Shown here in pieces: positions 16,004 to 24,199 of a stretch of 64,000 nt of DNA. Position 1 is the stretch's first letter. Each line of letters opens with the position of its first letter. A program made the position numbers and the translations under genes. A model generated the notes under the pieces. That model was not told the origin of the DNA and did not search any database. It saw nothing but the letters and a program-made list of their open reading frames with translations. This stretch comes from an uncultured Bacilli bacterium. Lineage in GTDB: Bacteria; Bacillota_I; Bacilli_A; ML615J-28; CAG-698. Location of the stretch: positions 1 through 64,000 of the forward strand of contig CAKOMG010000004.1 of assembly GCA_934096585.1 (NCBI GenBank). Reading direction: 5' to 3'.

Positions 16004-17965
16004 ATGAATAAAGAAATAGATAATAAATGTATTGAATATATTCGTATGATTTGCTTAGAAATGATTGATAAAGCTAAGTCTGGTCATCCAGGAATGGCTT
16101 TGGGATCGGCACCCATTATGCATACTTTATTCACCAGATTTTTGAATAAAGATTTAAATAATGAATGGTGGAATCGTGATTACTTTATTTTATCAGGCGG
16201 TCATGCATCAAGTCTATTATATACAATTTTACATTTATCTGGCTTTGACCTAACAATGGAAGATTTGAAGTCATTTAGACAACTTCATAGCAAAACACCA
16301 GGACACCCAGAAGTGGATGTTACATGTGGTGTGGATGCATCAACAGGACCATTGGGGCAAGGCGTAGCTACAGCAGTAGGAGTTGCAATTGCGGAAGAGT
16401 ATTTAAGAGCAAAAACAAATATGATAAATCATTATACATATGTATTGCTTGGTGATGGCGATATGGAAGAAGGCATAAGTTATGAAGCGTTATCGATTGC
16501 CGGACATCTAAATTTGTCAAAACTGATTTTATTATATGATTCTAATGATATTCAACTCGATGGTAAAGTTAATGAAACTTATAACGATAATACAAAAGAA
16601 AGAATGGAAGCAATGGGCTTCAATTATCAACTAGTTAAAGATGGAAATGATGTTGAAGCGATTAGTGATGCAATAGCAAAAGCTAAACAAAACAATAAAC
16701 CATCGCTTATTGAAATTAAAACAATTATCGGATATGGAACTAGTGTAGAGGGAACAAATAAAGCACATGGTGCTCCTATCCCTCATGATGAAGTAGTTGC
16801 TTTGAGAAATAAACTTAATAGTGTAGCATTTACTATTCCACAAGATATATATGATTTTTATAAAGAGACATTTGTTAAAAGAAGCAACGAACAACATGAA
16901 AAATGGTTACATAAGTATAATAATATAGATCATAGTTTATTAGATAAAATTATGAAAGACGATATGATTATTGATTACGAAAGCATATTTACAAAGTATG
17001 ATGAAAATGTGAGCATCGCTTTAAGAAAAGTTGGTGGAGAAATTTTAAAAGCATTATCGCAAGTCAAAGAAAATATGATTGGTGGCAGTGCTGACCTTGC
17101 ATCAAGTACTAATGTAAGAGGTAATGATGGAACATTTTCAGTTGATAATAGAATAGGAAGAAATATTAACTTTGGCGTTAGAGAACATGCTATGGGTGCC
17201 ATTTGTAATGGTTTAGCGTTACATCACCTAAAATCTTTTGCTTCAACATTCTTTGTTTTTTCTGATTATATGAAACCAGCAATTAGAATGAGTGCATTAT
17301 CTAAACTTCCTGTTACATATATCTATACTCATGATTCCATTGCAGTTGGCGAAGATGGACCAACTCATCATCCTATTGAACAATTAACAATGTTAAGAAG
17401 TATTCCAAATGTTAATGTCATTAGGCCTGGAGATCCATATGAAGTCAATGAAGCATATAAAATAGCTTTTACTTCAACTTATACTCCTACTGTCTTAGTT
17501 TTAACAAGACAAAATGTGCCAGTTATATTGAAAGATAAAGAAATACATGTAGAAAAAGGCGCATATATAGTTAGTGATTCGAAAAAAGAAATTCCAGATG
17601 GAATTTTAATTGCCTCTGGATCAGAGTTAGCATTAGCATTAAATGTCAAAAAAGAATTAGAATGTGAAGACATTGATGTACGTGTTGTTTCTATGCCTTC
17701 AATGTATTTATTTGATAAGCAATCTAAAGAATATAAAGAACAAGTTCTACCATCAATTGTATCTAGGAAAATGGCTATTGAAATGAGTGATGCTACTCAT
17801 TATTATAAGTATGTGGGTATAGATGGAATGGTTTATGGTATAAACAAGTTTGGTATATCGGGTCCTAGTACACAAGTAATTGAAGAATATGGTTTTACCG
17901 TTAATCAAATTAAAGAAGCATTTAAAACTTTAGATAAAGTTGATTATATAAGATATATAAAATAA
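16004..17965 (+). CDS. tkt: Transketolase
   Basis: A thiamine-diphosphate enzyme of the pentose phosphate pathway that moves two-carbon units between sugar phosphates. The length of 653 is normal. The N-terminal signature MIDKAKSGHPGMALGSAP, the ThDP/metal motif LGDGDMEEG...N, GGSADLASS, FGVREHAMGAI (catalytic Glu) and THDSIAVGEDGPTHHP (active-site histidines) are all in order. AGGAG lies before ATG 16004. It probably shares the promoter at 15556 with the EIIB-like gene. Two enzymes of the same pathway (this and rpiB) are in the window but not linked. Confidence 0.97.
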   Translation: MNKEIDNKCIEYIRMICLEMIDKAKSGHPGMALGSAPIMHTLFTRFLNKDLNNEWWNRDYFILSGGHASSLLYTILHLSGFDLTMEDLKSFRQLHSKTPGHPEVDVTCGVDASTGPLGQGVATAVGVAIAEEYLRAKTNMINHYTYVLLGDGDMEEGISYEALSIAGHLNLSKLILLYDSNDIQLDGKVNETYNDNTKERMEAMGFNYQLVKDGNDVEAISDAIAKAKQNNKPSLIEIKTIIGYGTSVEGTNKAHGAPIPHDEVVALRNKLNSVAFTIPQDIYDFYKETFVKRSNEQHEKWLHKYNNIDHSLLDKIMKDDMIIDYESIFTKYDENVSIALRKVGGEILKALSQVKENMIGGSADLASSTNVRGNDGTFSVDNRIGRNINFGVREHAMGAICNGLALHHLKSFASTFFVFSDYMKPAIRMSALSKLPVTYIYTHDSIAVGEDGPTHHPIEQLTMLRSIPNVNVIRPGDPYEVNEAYKIAFTSTYTPTVLVLTRQNVPVILKDKEIHVEKGAYIVSDSKKEIPDGILIASGSELALALNVKKELECEDIDVRVVSMPSMYLFDKQSKEYKEQVLPSIVSRKMAIEMSDATHYYKYVGIDGMVYGINKFGISGPSTQVIEEYGFTVNQIKEAFKTLDKVDYIRYIK

Positions 17966-17972
17966 TTAAAAT

Positions 17973-18005
17973 AGAGTTAACTTAAAATTAGTTAACTCTT
18001 TGTTG
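17973..18005 (+). terminator. Terminator of tkt
   Basis: The stem AGAGTTAAC / GTTAACTCT with a 9-base loop has only a short, interrupted T tract after it. Confidence 0.65.
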
Positions 18006-18022
18006 AAATAAGTGGAGGGTAT

Positions 18023-18514
18023 ATGAGCAAAATACCAAGGTTTGTGAATGATGCTTTTAATAATGCAGAAAATGATGCAAGTAGTGCTATGGATGCAGGA
18101 TACTATACTTTTACAGGATCATATTGCGAACAAAATTTTAATAAAGCATTACATTATTTTATACTTGCAAATAAGCTTGGACATATAGATGCAATCAACT
18201 ATATTTATTTATGCTATATAATTTTAAATAAAGAAAACACTAATGAATCCTTAAAAAGGTTAGAAGAAAATGCATATAAAGGCAATAGTGTTGCATGTGA
18301 TATATTATTTAATCTGTATTATGAAGGAAAATATGTACAGAAAGATATTTCAAAAGCAATTTTATTTAAAGAACTATATATTGAAAATACGCAATATAAT
18401 CAAATAGTTGAATATAATGAATTAATTAATATTTGTAAAGAAAATAATGTTAGTTTCTTAAAAGAAAAAATTTCAAAATATGAAAATGAAATTAAAAAAC
18501 TTACCTTAAAATAG
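18023..18514 (+). CDS. Sel1/TPR-like repeat protein
   Basis: 163 residues, no signal peptide. It contains two to three Sel1-type repeats, recognisable by AGYYTFTG...NFNKALHYFILANKLGHIDAINYIYLCYI (about 25-75) and GNSVACDILFNLYYEGKYVQKDISKAILF (about 95-125). Sel1 repeats form helical hairpins that bind other proteins; the partner is unknown. AGTGGAGGG precedes ATG 18023. The terminator stem overlaps the end of the gene. It stands alone between two terminators, so context gives no further hint. Confidence 0.75.
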   Translation: MSKIPRFVNDAFNNAENDASSAMDAGYYTFTGSYCEQNFNKALHYFILANKLGHIDAINYIYLCYIILNKENTNESLKRLEENAYKGNSVACDILFNLYYEGKYVQKDISKAILFKELYIENTQYNQIVEYNELINICKENNVSFLKEKISKYENEIKKLTLK

Positions 18515-18530
18515 GTGAGTTTTTATTTTA
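18496..18530 (+). terminator. Terminator overlapping the Sel1 gene stop
   Basis: The stem AAACTTACCT / AGGTGAGTTT (one G-U pair) is followed by a T-rich tail. Confidence 0.75.
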
Positions 18531-18729
18531 TATTATTTTTAATATACTTCACAAATTGTTTTCTTTCCATAGGATTTGCTTCTTTCCAAATTATTTCGAA
18601 TAATAAACCCATTTCATACATTGTTTCTTCACTTTTATTTTTTAAACATCTGATTATATTGGTTTTTAATGAACTTTCAGTTAGATTTTTATAGTCTACT
18701 AATAACTTTTCTTTTACATCAACTTTCAT
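18523..18729 (-). CDS. Small hypothetical protein, 68 residues
   Basis: A small cytoplasmic protein on the minus strand. It is charged and mostly helical, with an unusual Met/Cys content in the centre (RCLKNKSEETMYEMGLLFEIIW) and a basic end KKNIK-like tail. The start ATG 18729 has TAGGAGCTATTT upstream on its strand, a good ribosome binding site, and the frame does not shadow another gene. I do not recognise the family. It converges with the Sel1 gene and is divergent from pepV; the 140 bases before it could hold both promoters. Confidence 0.6.
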   Translation of the reverse strand: MKVDVKEKLLVDYKNLTESSLKTNIIRCLKNKSEETMYEMGLLFEIIWKEANPMERKQFVKYIKNNIK

Positions 18730-18872
18730 AAATAGCTCCTAAATATATAAGTATTATATGTCTAAAAAAACTAATTATTACAGTTTTTAAATAAATTTAT
18801 AAAAAAAAGAAATAAAAAATATACAAAATGGGTAAAATATGGTAAAATACATATTATGCAAGGAGTATAGTT

Positions 18873-20216
18873 ATGAATTTTCAAAAATATGCAAATGAAT
18901 CAAAACAAAATTTCTTAAATGATTTGGATAAACTTTTAAGAATAGACACAGTATTGGTTGAACAACCAGAAATTAAAGAAGCCCCATTTGGAGAAAACTT
19001 AGTTAAAGCATTAAATTATATGTTAGATTTAGGAAAACAATATGGTTTTAAAACTAAAAATATTGAAAATGTTGCTGGGCATATCGAATATGGTGAAGGG
19101 GATGAAATCATTGGTGTGCTTGCCCATTTAGATGTTGTACCAACAGGTGAAGGTTGGACAAATCCTCCATTTGAACCAACAATTAAAGATGGTAAAATTT
19201 ATGCTCGTGGTGCATTAGATGATAAAGGTGCAGCCGTTGCTAGTTTGTATGCTTTAAAAGCACTCAAAGATATGGGTGTTCAGTTAAATAAAAGAGTTCG
19301 TTTGATATTAGGTACAGATGAAGAAACATCATCTCGTGGAGTTAAGAGATATTTAGAAGTAGAAAAAATGCCTGATTTAGGATTTTCACCTGATGCAGAA
19401 TTTCCAATTATATATGGCGAAAAAGGGATTCTTTCATTCGATTTGGTAACTAACAAAGTTAATAGTATTATCAAAAAATTTAAAGCTGGAGATAGATATA
19501 ATGTAGTTCCCGAAGTAGCATATGTAGAGTTAACAAAAGATTATCAAAAAGAATTCATTGAGTTTTTGAACTTTAAAAATTATGAGGGAGAAATCAAAAA
19601 TAATACTTATATCATATATGGCAAACGTGCTCATGCTATGGAACCTAAAAATGGAATTAATGCAACGCTTAGAATGGTTGAGTTTTTAGATACAATTTTG
19701 GAAGATGATTTTATTAAATTTATAAATAAATACTTACAATCTTCACGTTTAGACAATATGAATGAAAATTTTACAGATAAAGAAATGGGTGATTTAACAA
19801 GTAATGTTGCTGTTATAGATATTGAAAATGGTCATGGTAGATTAGGAATTAATTTTAGATATCCAATTAATTGGAATAAAAATAAATTCTTTGATAATTT
19901 AAAAACATTGGCATCATCATATAAAATAGATGTAATAATTCTTTCTGATAGTGAACCTCATTATGTTAGTAAAGATGATGACCTAGTTAAAACATTACAT
20001 AAATCATATGTAAAATATAGTGGTGATGATAAGACGCCAGACTTCACAATTGGCGGCGGTACATATGCAAGAACAATGAAGAAAGCTGTTGCCTTTGGCC
20101 CTAATTTTCCAACAAGGCCAGATGTATGTCACCAAGTTGATGAATATGTTCATATTGATGATTTAATAATGAGTATTGCCATTTATGCAGATGCAATTAA
20201 AGAGTTAGGAAAATAA
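18873..20216 (+). CDS. pepV: M20-family dipeptidase PepV
   Basis: A cytoplasmic di-zinc exopeptidase (447 residues) that releases amino acids from dipeptides. The first metal motif HLDVVPTGEGW and the downstream ARGALDDKG bring His and Asp. DEETSSRG carries the catalytic and metal glutamates. The lid-domain segment YGKRAHAMEPKNG and the late GGGTYARTMKKAVAFG are typical of the PepV/Sapep subgroup. GCAAGGAG lies before ATG 18873. TrmB starts 2 bases after the stop and a second peptidase after that, forming a run of tightly packed genes to 23177. Confidence 0.93.
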   Translation: MNFQKYANESKQNFLNDLDKLLRIDTVLVEQPEIKEAPFGENLVKALNYMLDLGKQYGFKTKNIENVAGHIEYGEGDEIIGVLAHLDVVPTGEGWTNPPFEPTIKDGKIYARGALDDKGAAVASLYALKALKDMGVQLNKRVRLILGTDEETSSRGVKRYLEVEKMPDLGFSPDAEFPIIYGEKGILSFDLVTNKVNSIIKKFKAGDRYNVVPEVAYVELTKDYQKEFIEFLNFKNYEGEIKNNTYIIYGKRAHAMEPKNGINATLRMVEFLDTILEDDFIKFINKYLQSSRLDNMNENFTDKEMGDLTSNVAVIDIENGHGRLGINFRYPINWNKNKFFDNLKTLASSYKIDVIILSDSEPHYVSKDDDLVKTLHKSYVKYSGDDKTPDFTIGGGTYARTMKKAVAFGPNFPTRPDVCHQVDEYVHIDDLIMSIAIYADAIKELGK

Positions 20217-20217
20217 T

Positions 20218-20859
20218 ATGAGACTTAGAAAAGTAAAAAATGCTTTAGAAAAAATTAATAGTAATCCTTTGCTAGTTATTCAAAACCCTAGTGAATATAA
20301 AGGAAAATGGAAAACAATATTTAAAAATAATAATCCTATTTATTTAGAAATAGGAATGGGAAAAGGAAAATTTATAACAACACATGCGTTAAAAAATCCC
20401 AATATTAATTATTTAGGATTAGAAAAAGAAGAAAGTGTATTAGTTAGAGCTGTAGAAAGAGTAATGGATAATCCTCTCCCTAATCTATTATTTATTCATG
20501 AAGATGCATTTTTAATAAATACATTATTTGATGAAGGAGAAATAGATAAAATTTATTTAAACTTTAGTGATCCATGGCCAAAATCTAGACATGCAAAAAG
20601 ACGATTGACATGTAATACAATATTAAATGATTATTGTAGGATACTTGCAAAAGATGGAACAATTGAACTTAAGACAGATAATAGAAAACTATTTGAATAT
20701 AGTTTACAAGAGTTTACAACAAAAGGACTACCTATTGAAAAATTAAGTTTAAATCTACACGAAGATGAAGAAGACATAATAACAACGGAATATGAAGACA
20801 AGTTTGTTTTAAAAGGAAATGTAATATATTTTATCGAGGTAAAAAATTATGGAAAATAG
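20218..20859 (+). CDS. trmB: tRNA (guanine-N7-)-methyltransferase
   Basis: Makes m7G46 in the variable loop of tRNA using S-adenosylmethionine. 213 residues, normal size. YLEIGMGKGKFI is the SAM-binding loop, YLGLEKEESV the second motif, and LNFSDPWPKSRHAKRRL the signature of the family. IELKTDNRKLFEYSL closes the fold. The gene begins 2 bases after the pepV stop and ends 11 bases inside the next peptidase gene. Confidence 0.96.
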   Translation: MRLRKVKNALEKINSNPLLVIQNPSEYKGKWKTIFKNNNPIYLEIGMGKGKFITTHALKNPNINYLGLEKEESVLVRAVERVMDNPLPNLLFIHEDAFLINTLFDEGEIDKIYLNFSDPWPKSRHAKRRLTCNTILNDYCRILAKDGTIELKTDNRKLFEYSLQEFTTKGLPIEKLSLNLHEDEEDIITTEYEDKFVLKGNVIYFIEVKNYGK

Positions 20860-21916
20860 ATATGAAAAATTTAAACAATTATTAGATATGAATGGTATTT
20901 CTGGACACGAATACAAGGTAAGAAAGTATGTAAAATCAGAATTAAAAAGATATACAAATGAAATTTATGAAGATGGTTTAGGTGGAGTGTTTGGAGTGCT
21001 TGGAGAAACAGGCCCAACAATTATGTTTTGTGGGCACATGGATGAAGTAGGATTTATGGTATCAGGCATTACACCAATGGGTATGATCAAATTACTTGCC
21101 ATTGGTGGCATTAATCCTGAGGTATATTTATCACAAAATATGAATGTAGTTTTAGATGATGGATCTATTATTAAAGGTATAATTGGCGCTATCCCACCAC
21201 ATCTTGCAAAAGGTGAGAAGAAACCAACAACCATGGAAGATTTAGTTTTAGATATTGGTGCAGATTCAAGAGAACATGCTATAGCAATGGGAATAAAAAT
21301 AGGTCAACAAGTAGTATCAGATAACAACTTTTATTTTACTCAAGACCAAAAGAAAATAGTATCAAAAGCATGGGATGATCGCTTTGGTGTAGGCATGACC
21401 TTAGAAATTATGGAAGAAGTTAGTAAGATGAAACATAACAATAGAGTAGTATTTGGAGCAACTGTCCAAGAAGAAGTTGGATGTCGTGGCGGCCAAGTAT
21501 CAGCCCAAATGATTAAACCTGATTTATTTATCACTATTGATGTTTCTCCCGCAGATGATTTTATTAGAGGAAATGAAGCTGATGCCTCACTTGGAAAAGG
21601 ATTTTTAGTTAGATATTATGATCCTAGAATTATAATGAATAGAAGCCTTCATGAATATTTCATTTCATTATGTGAAAAATATAATATTAAATATCAAGAA
21701 TTCAAGTCAATGGGAGGAACAGATGCAGGGCTTGCTCAATATGCAGGTAATGGTATTTTAGCAACAACATTAGGGCTACCAGGACGTTATATTCATACAA
21801 CAGCCGCAATGGTACATACAGATGATATGGAAGCTGTAAAACAAATGGCCATAGCTATTGTTAAAACATTTGATCAAGAAATGTTTGAAAAAATAAAAAA
21901 CGGATTTAATGAATAA
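20849..21916 (+). CDS. M42-family aminopeptidase (glutamyl aminopeptidase/FrvX-YsdC type)
   Basis: A cytoplasmic metallo-aminopeptidase of 355 residues that forms large tetrahedral particles in relatives. Metal and catalytic motifs are GHMDEVGFMV (His-Asp), KAWDDRFG (bridging Asp), VQEEVGCRGG (Glu-Glu), TIDVSPADD, and the late HTTAAMVHTDDME (His). Substrate could be N-terminal Glu/Asp or other residues; family members annotated as endoglucanase are peptidases. It overlaps trmB by 11 bases, so it is coupled. The DJ-1 gene follows 12 bases on. Confidence 0.93.
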   Translation: MENRYEKFKQLLDMNGISGHEYKVRKYVKSELKRYTNEIYEDGLGGVFGVLGETGPTIMFCGHMDEVGFMVSGITPMGMIKLLAIGGINPEVYLSQNMNVVLDDGSIIKGIIGAIPPHLAKGEKKPTTMEDLVLDIGADSREHAIAMGIKIGQQVVSDNNFYFTQDQKKIVSKAWDDRFGVGMTLEIMEEVSKMKHNNRVVFGATVQEEVGCRGGQVSAQMIKPDLFITIDVSPADDFIRGNEADASLGKGFLVRYYDPRIIMNRSLHEYFISLCEKYNIKYQEFKSMGGTDAGLAQYAGNGILATTLGLPGRYIHTTAAMVHTDDMEAVKQMAIAIVKTFDQEMFEKIKNGFNE

Positions 21917-21927
21917 AGGTGAACAAC

Positions 21928-22473
21928 ATGAAAGGGTTAATTATATTAGTTGATGGATTCGAAGATGTTGAAGCGTTAGCTACAATTGATGTTTTACGTA
22001 GGGCATTAATTCAATTAGATATGGTTTCCTTAGATAAAAAAGAAATAACGACACAATCAAAAAATATAATCAAAGTGCCTTATTTAATTAATGAAATAGA
22101 TTGTAAAACATATGATTTTTTAATTATACCTGGTGGTAAGGCTGTATTTAATATTTTGGATAAAGATTCAAGAATAGATGACATCATTACAAACTTTTAT
22201 ATTAATAATAAATTAATATGTGCAATTTGTGCGGCACCAAGATTACTAGCAAAACATGGATATTTTAAAAATAATAAATATACATCTTTTCCTGAATGTG
22301 TTGACGAACAATATTTAGACACAAGAATAGAAGATGGTGTAGTTATAAGTGGCACATTGATAACAGCTAAATCGATGTATTACTCAATTGACTTTGCCTT
22401 AGCCATTATTGAAAAACTTTGTGGAAAAGAATTAAAAGAAAAAGTCTTAAAACAAATTAAGGGTGAGATGTAA
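21928..22473 (+). CDS. DJ-1/PfpI family protein
   Basis: A small cytoplasmic protein (181 residues) of the DJ-1/ThiJ/YajL group, linked to protein or nucleotide deglycation or stress. The nucleophile elbow is CAICAAPRLLA with C101, and the acidic partner is at E12 in DGFEDVEA. ATG 21928 is chosen over the in-frame GTG 21919 because AAAGGTG then lies 6 bases upstream. The exact activity (deglycase, chaperone or peptidase) cannot be decided. Its TAA overlaps by one base the ATG of the lipoprotein gene. Confidence 0.88.
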   Translation: MKGLIILVDGFEDVEALATIDVLRRALIQLDMVSLDKKEITTQSKNIIKVPYLINEIDCKTYDFLIIPGGKAVFNILDKDSRIDDIITNFYINNKLICAICAAPRLLAKHGYFKNNKYTSFPECVDEQYLDTRIEDGVVISGTLITAKSMYYSIDFALAIIEKLCGKELKEKVLKQIKGEM

Positions 22474-23177
22474 TGAAAAAATTAGTTTTAATAGTATTAA
22501 TAATTTGTTCATTTTTATTTATTGGATGTGATAATAATGCTTCTGAAACAAAAGATGATAGCCTTAATGTTTTGACTACAACAACTAAAATAGAAATCAA
22601 AAAAGAGTGGACTAAAGAAAGTTTTAGTGACAATAAAGTAGTGACAAATTTAAACAGTTTAAAAGAATTAATTGTAGCTTTAAATAATTTAAAAATAGAA
22701 AAGCAAAAACTCGATAACTATCAATTTGATAAGGCAATGTATTTAGTTGAGTGTGGTAGTAAAAAAATATATTTTATTAATAGTAAAACTATATATGTAA
22801 AAGAGGATGACACATTAAAATATACTATTACTGAAGGAAATATTGAATTCTTAGATTCTATTTTCATTAACAGAACATATCAATTTAATGAGTTTAAACT
22901 GGGTGGCGAAATTGTTGTTAAAAGTATTGAAAAAAATAAAGAAGCAAAAATTACAGATGAAACAAAATTCTATGAACAATTAAATGCAATTCAGTTTAAG
23001 AAAATTGAAATAAATGAACTAAATGCAGAATATATTATTTATATTGGTCAAACACAAATTGAAGTGGCTAATGATTATTTAAAAATGAACAATGCATATT
23101 ATAATGTTGTAGAAGGCAATTTTGATTTTTTAAAACAATTAAATTATAATAGCTCGGGTTGGTTACCTTGGGTATAA
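22473..23177 (+). CDS. Small lipoprotein of unknown function
   Basis: 234 residues with a lipoprotein signal peptide (MKKLVLIVLIICSFLFIGC, lipidated C19), so it lies on the outer membrane face. The mature part begins with an Asn/Ser/Thr-rich linker, then two similar halves of about 90 residues built of short beta strands (a K-x-I-Y-F-I strand pair, then an L-K-Y-T/N-V-V-E-G-N-F/I-x-F-L motif in each: TITEGNIEFLDSI and NVVEGNFDFLKQL). This is an internal duplication. No family is recognised. It is translationally coupled (TAATG) to the DJ-1 gene and ends the packed run that began at pepV. Confidence 0.85.
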   Translation: MKKLVLIVLIICSFLFIGCDNNASETKDDSLNVLTTTTKIEIKKEWTKESFSDNKVVTNLNSLKELIVALNNLKIEKQKLDNYQFDKAMYLVECGSKKIYFINSKTIYVKEDDTLKYTITEGNIEFLDSIFINRTYQFNEFKLGGEIVVKSIEKNKEAKITDETKFYEQLNAIQFKKIEINELNAEYIIYIGQTQIEVANDYLKMNNAYYNVVEGNFDFLKQLNYNSSGWLPWV

Positions 23178-23179
23178 AG

Positions 23180-23206
23180 AAAGAGGCTTTATAAAAGCTT
23201 CTTTTA
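23180..23206 (+). terminator. Terminator of the pepV-to-lipoprotein operon
   Basis: The stem AAAGAGGCTTT / AAAGCTTCTTT with a 3-base loop is followed by a short T run. Confidence 0.75.
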
Positions 23207-23215
23207 GTTTAGGCT

Positions 23216-23278
23216 CTGTCAAAATTTCTTGCGATTTAAATTCTCTTTCATAAGAATTCTTGACAGATAGGATTTTTT
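23216..23278 (+). repeat. Long imperfect inverted repeat followed by a T run
   Basis: CTGTCAAAATTTCTT (23216-23230) pairs with AAGAATTCTTGACAG (23252-23266) with two mismatches across a 21-base loop, then GATAGGATTTTTT. The outer GGCTCTGTCAA recalls insertion-sequence ends, and the TTTTTT recalls a second terminator. No transposase or target duplication is seen. Confidence 0.45.
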
Positions 23279-23362
23279 GAAGTTTATTATCTATAGTTTA
23301 AATTTATAAAAAATAAGTATAAAATATTACTTCTTTCTTATATAATTATATAGGTGATAAAT

Positions 23363-24151
23363 TTGAATAAAAGCATTAACTTAGTACTTCAAGGTGGAGG
23401 AATTAAGGGGTTAGCATATGTTGGGGCACTAAGATATTTAGAAGAAAATAATTATACAATTAATTATATTTCGGGTTCATCAGTTGGGGCCATAATAGGA
23501 GGGTTGGTTAGTGCAGGATATGATTCCTATGAATTAGAAACGATTATTAATGGTTTATCTTATAATGCTTTAGCAAGTAAAAATAATATAAGTGATACGT
23601 TAAGAAAGCGAGGGCTTCACTCTATTAGAAAGCTCGAAAAATACATAGATTATTTACTCATAAAGAAAAATAAAAGACTATTTGGTGATTTTAAAGTAGG
23701 AAATAATTATAAAATAATTATTATATCAACATCAATAAATTTTAAAAGAATATTTGTTTTACCCTATGATTTAAAGTTATTAAACATTAATCCTGATTCT
23801 TTTCCAGTTAGTAAAGCAATAGCTATGAGCGCAAGTATGCCCCTTTTTTATGAACCATATATTTTAAACGGATATAAATTTTATGATGGTGGTGTTAGTG
23901 ATAATTATCCAACATGGTGCTTTAGTAATGCATTGGCTTTAAAGTTATCAAATGAAAATAAAACAATTAAAAAAATAAAAAATAGAATATTTGGTTCTAT
24001 TAACAATAAAAGTTCCATAAAAGAAATATTTATTGATACAAAAGAATTTAAGTCAACTGATTTAAAAAAAGGACTAGTTAACAAATATGTACTATATAAC
24101 AAAGGATATTATGCTTTAAAGAATTATCTTGAAAAAAATAATGATATATGA
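23363..24151 (+). CDS. Patatin-like phospholipase
   Basis: A cytoplasmic or peripheral lipid acyl hydrolase of 262 residues. The oxyanion loop LVLQGGGIKGLAYVGAL, the nucleophile elbow GSSVGAIIGGL (catalytic Ser) and the catalytic aspartate in YDGGVSDNYP form the Ser-Asp dyad. The best start is TTG 23363, 5 bases after AGGTGA; an in-frame GTG at 23354 overlaps that site. The C-terminus is rich in Lys and Ile and not conserved. The gap of 48 bases to the P-type ATPase contains no clear terminator, so the two may be cotranscribed. Confidence 0.9.
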   Translation: MNKSINLVLQGGGIKGLAYVGALRYLEENNYTINYISGSSVGAIIGGLVSAGYDSYELETIINGLSYNALASKNNISDTLRKRGLHSIRKLEKYIDYLLIKKNKRLFGDFKVGNNYKIIIISTSINFKRIFVLPYDLKLLNINPDSFPVSKAIAMSASMPLFYEPYILNGYKFYDGGVSDNYPTWCFSNALALKLSNENKTIKKIKNRIFGSINNKSSIKEIFIDTKEFKSTDLKKGLVNKYVLYNKGYYALKNYLEKNNDI

Positions 24152-24199
24152 TACAATTATTGAAAAAGGGTAATATAGTATTAAAGGGGGTTGGTTCAT

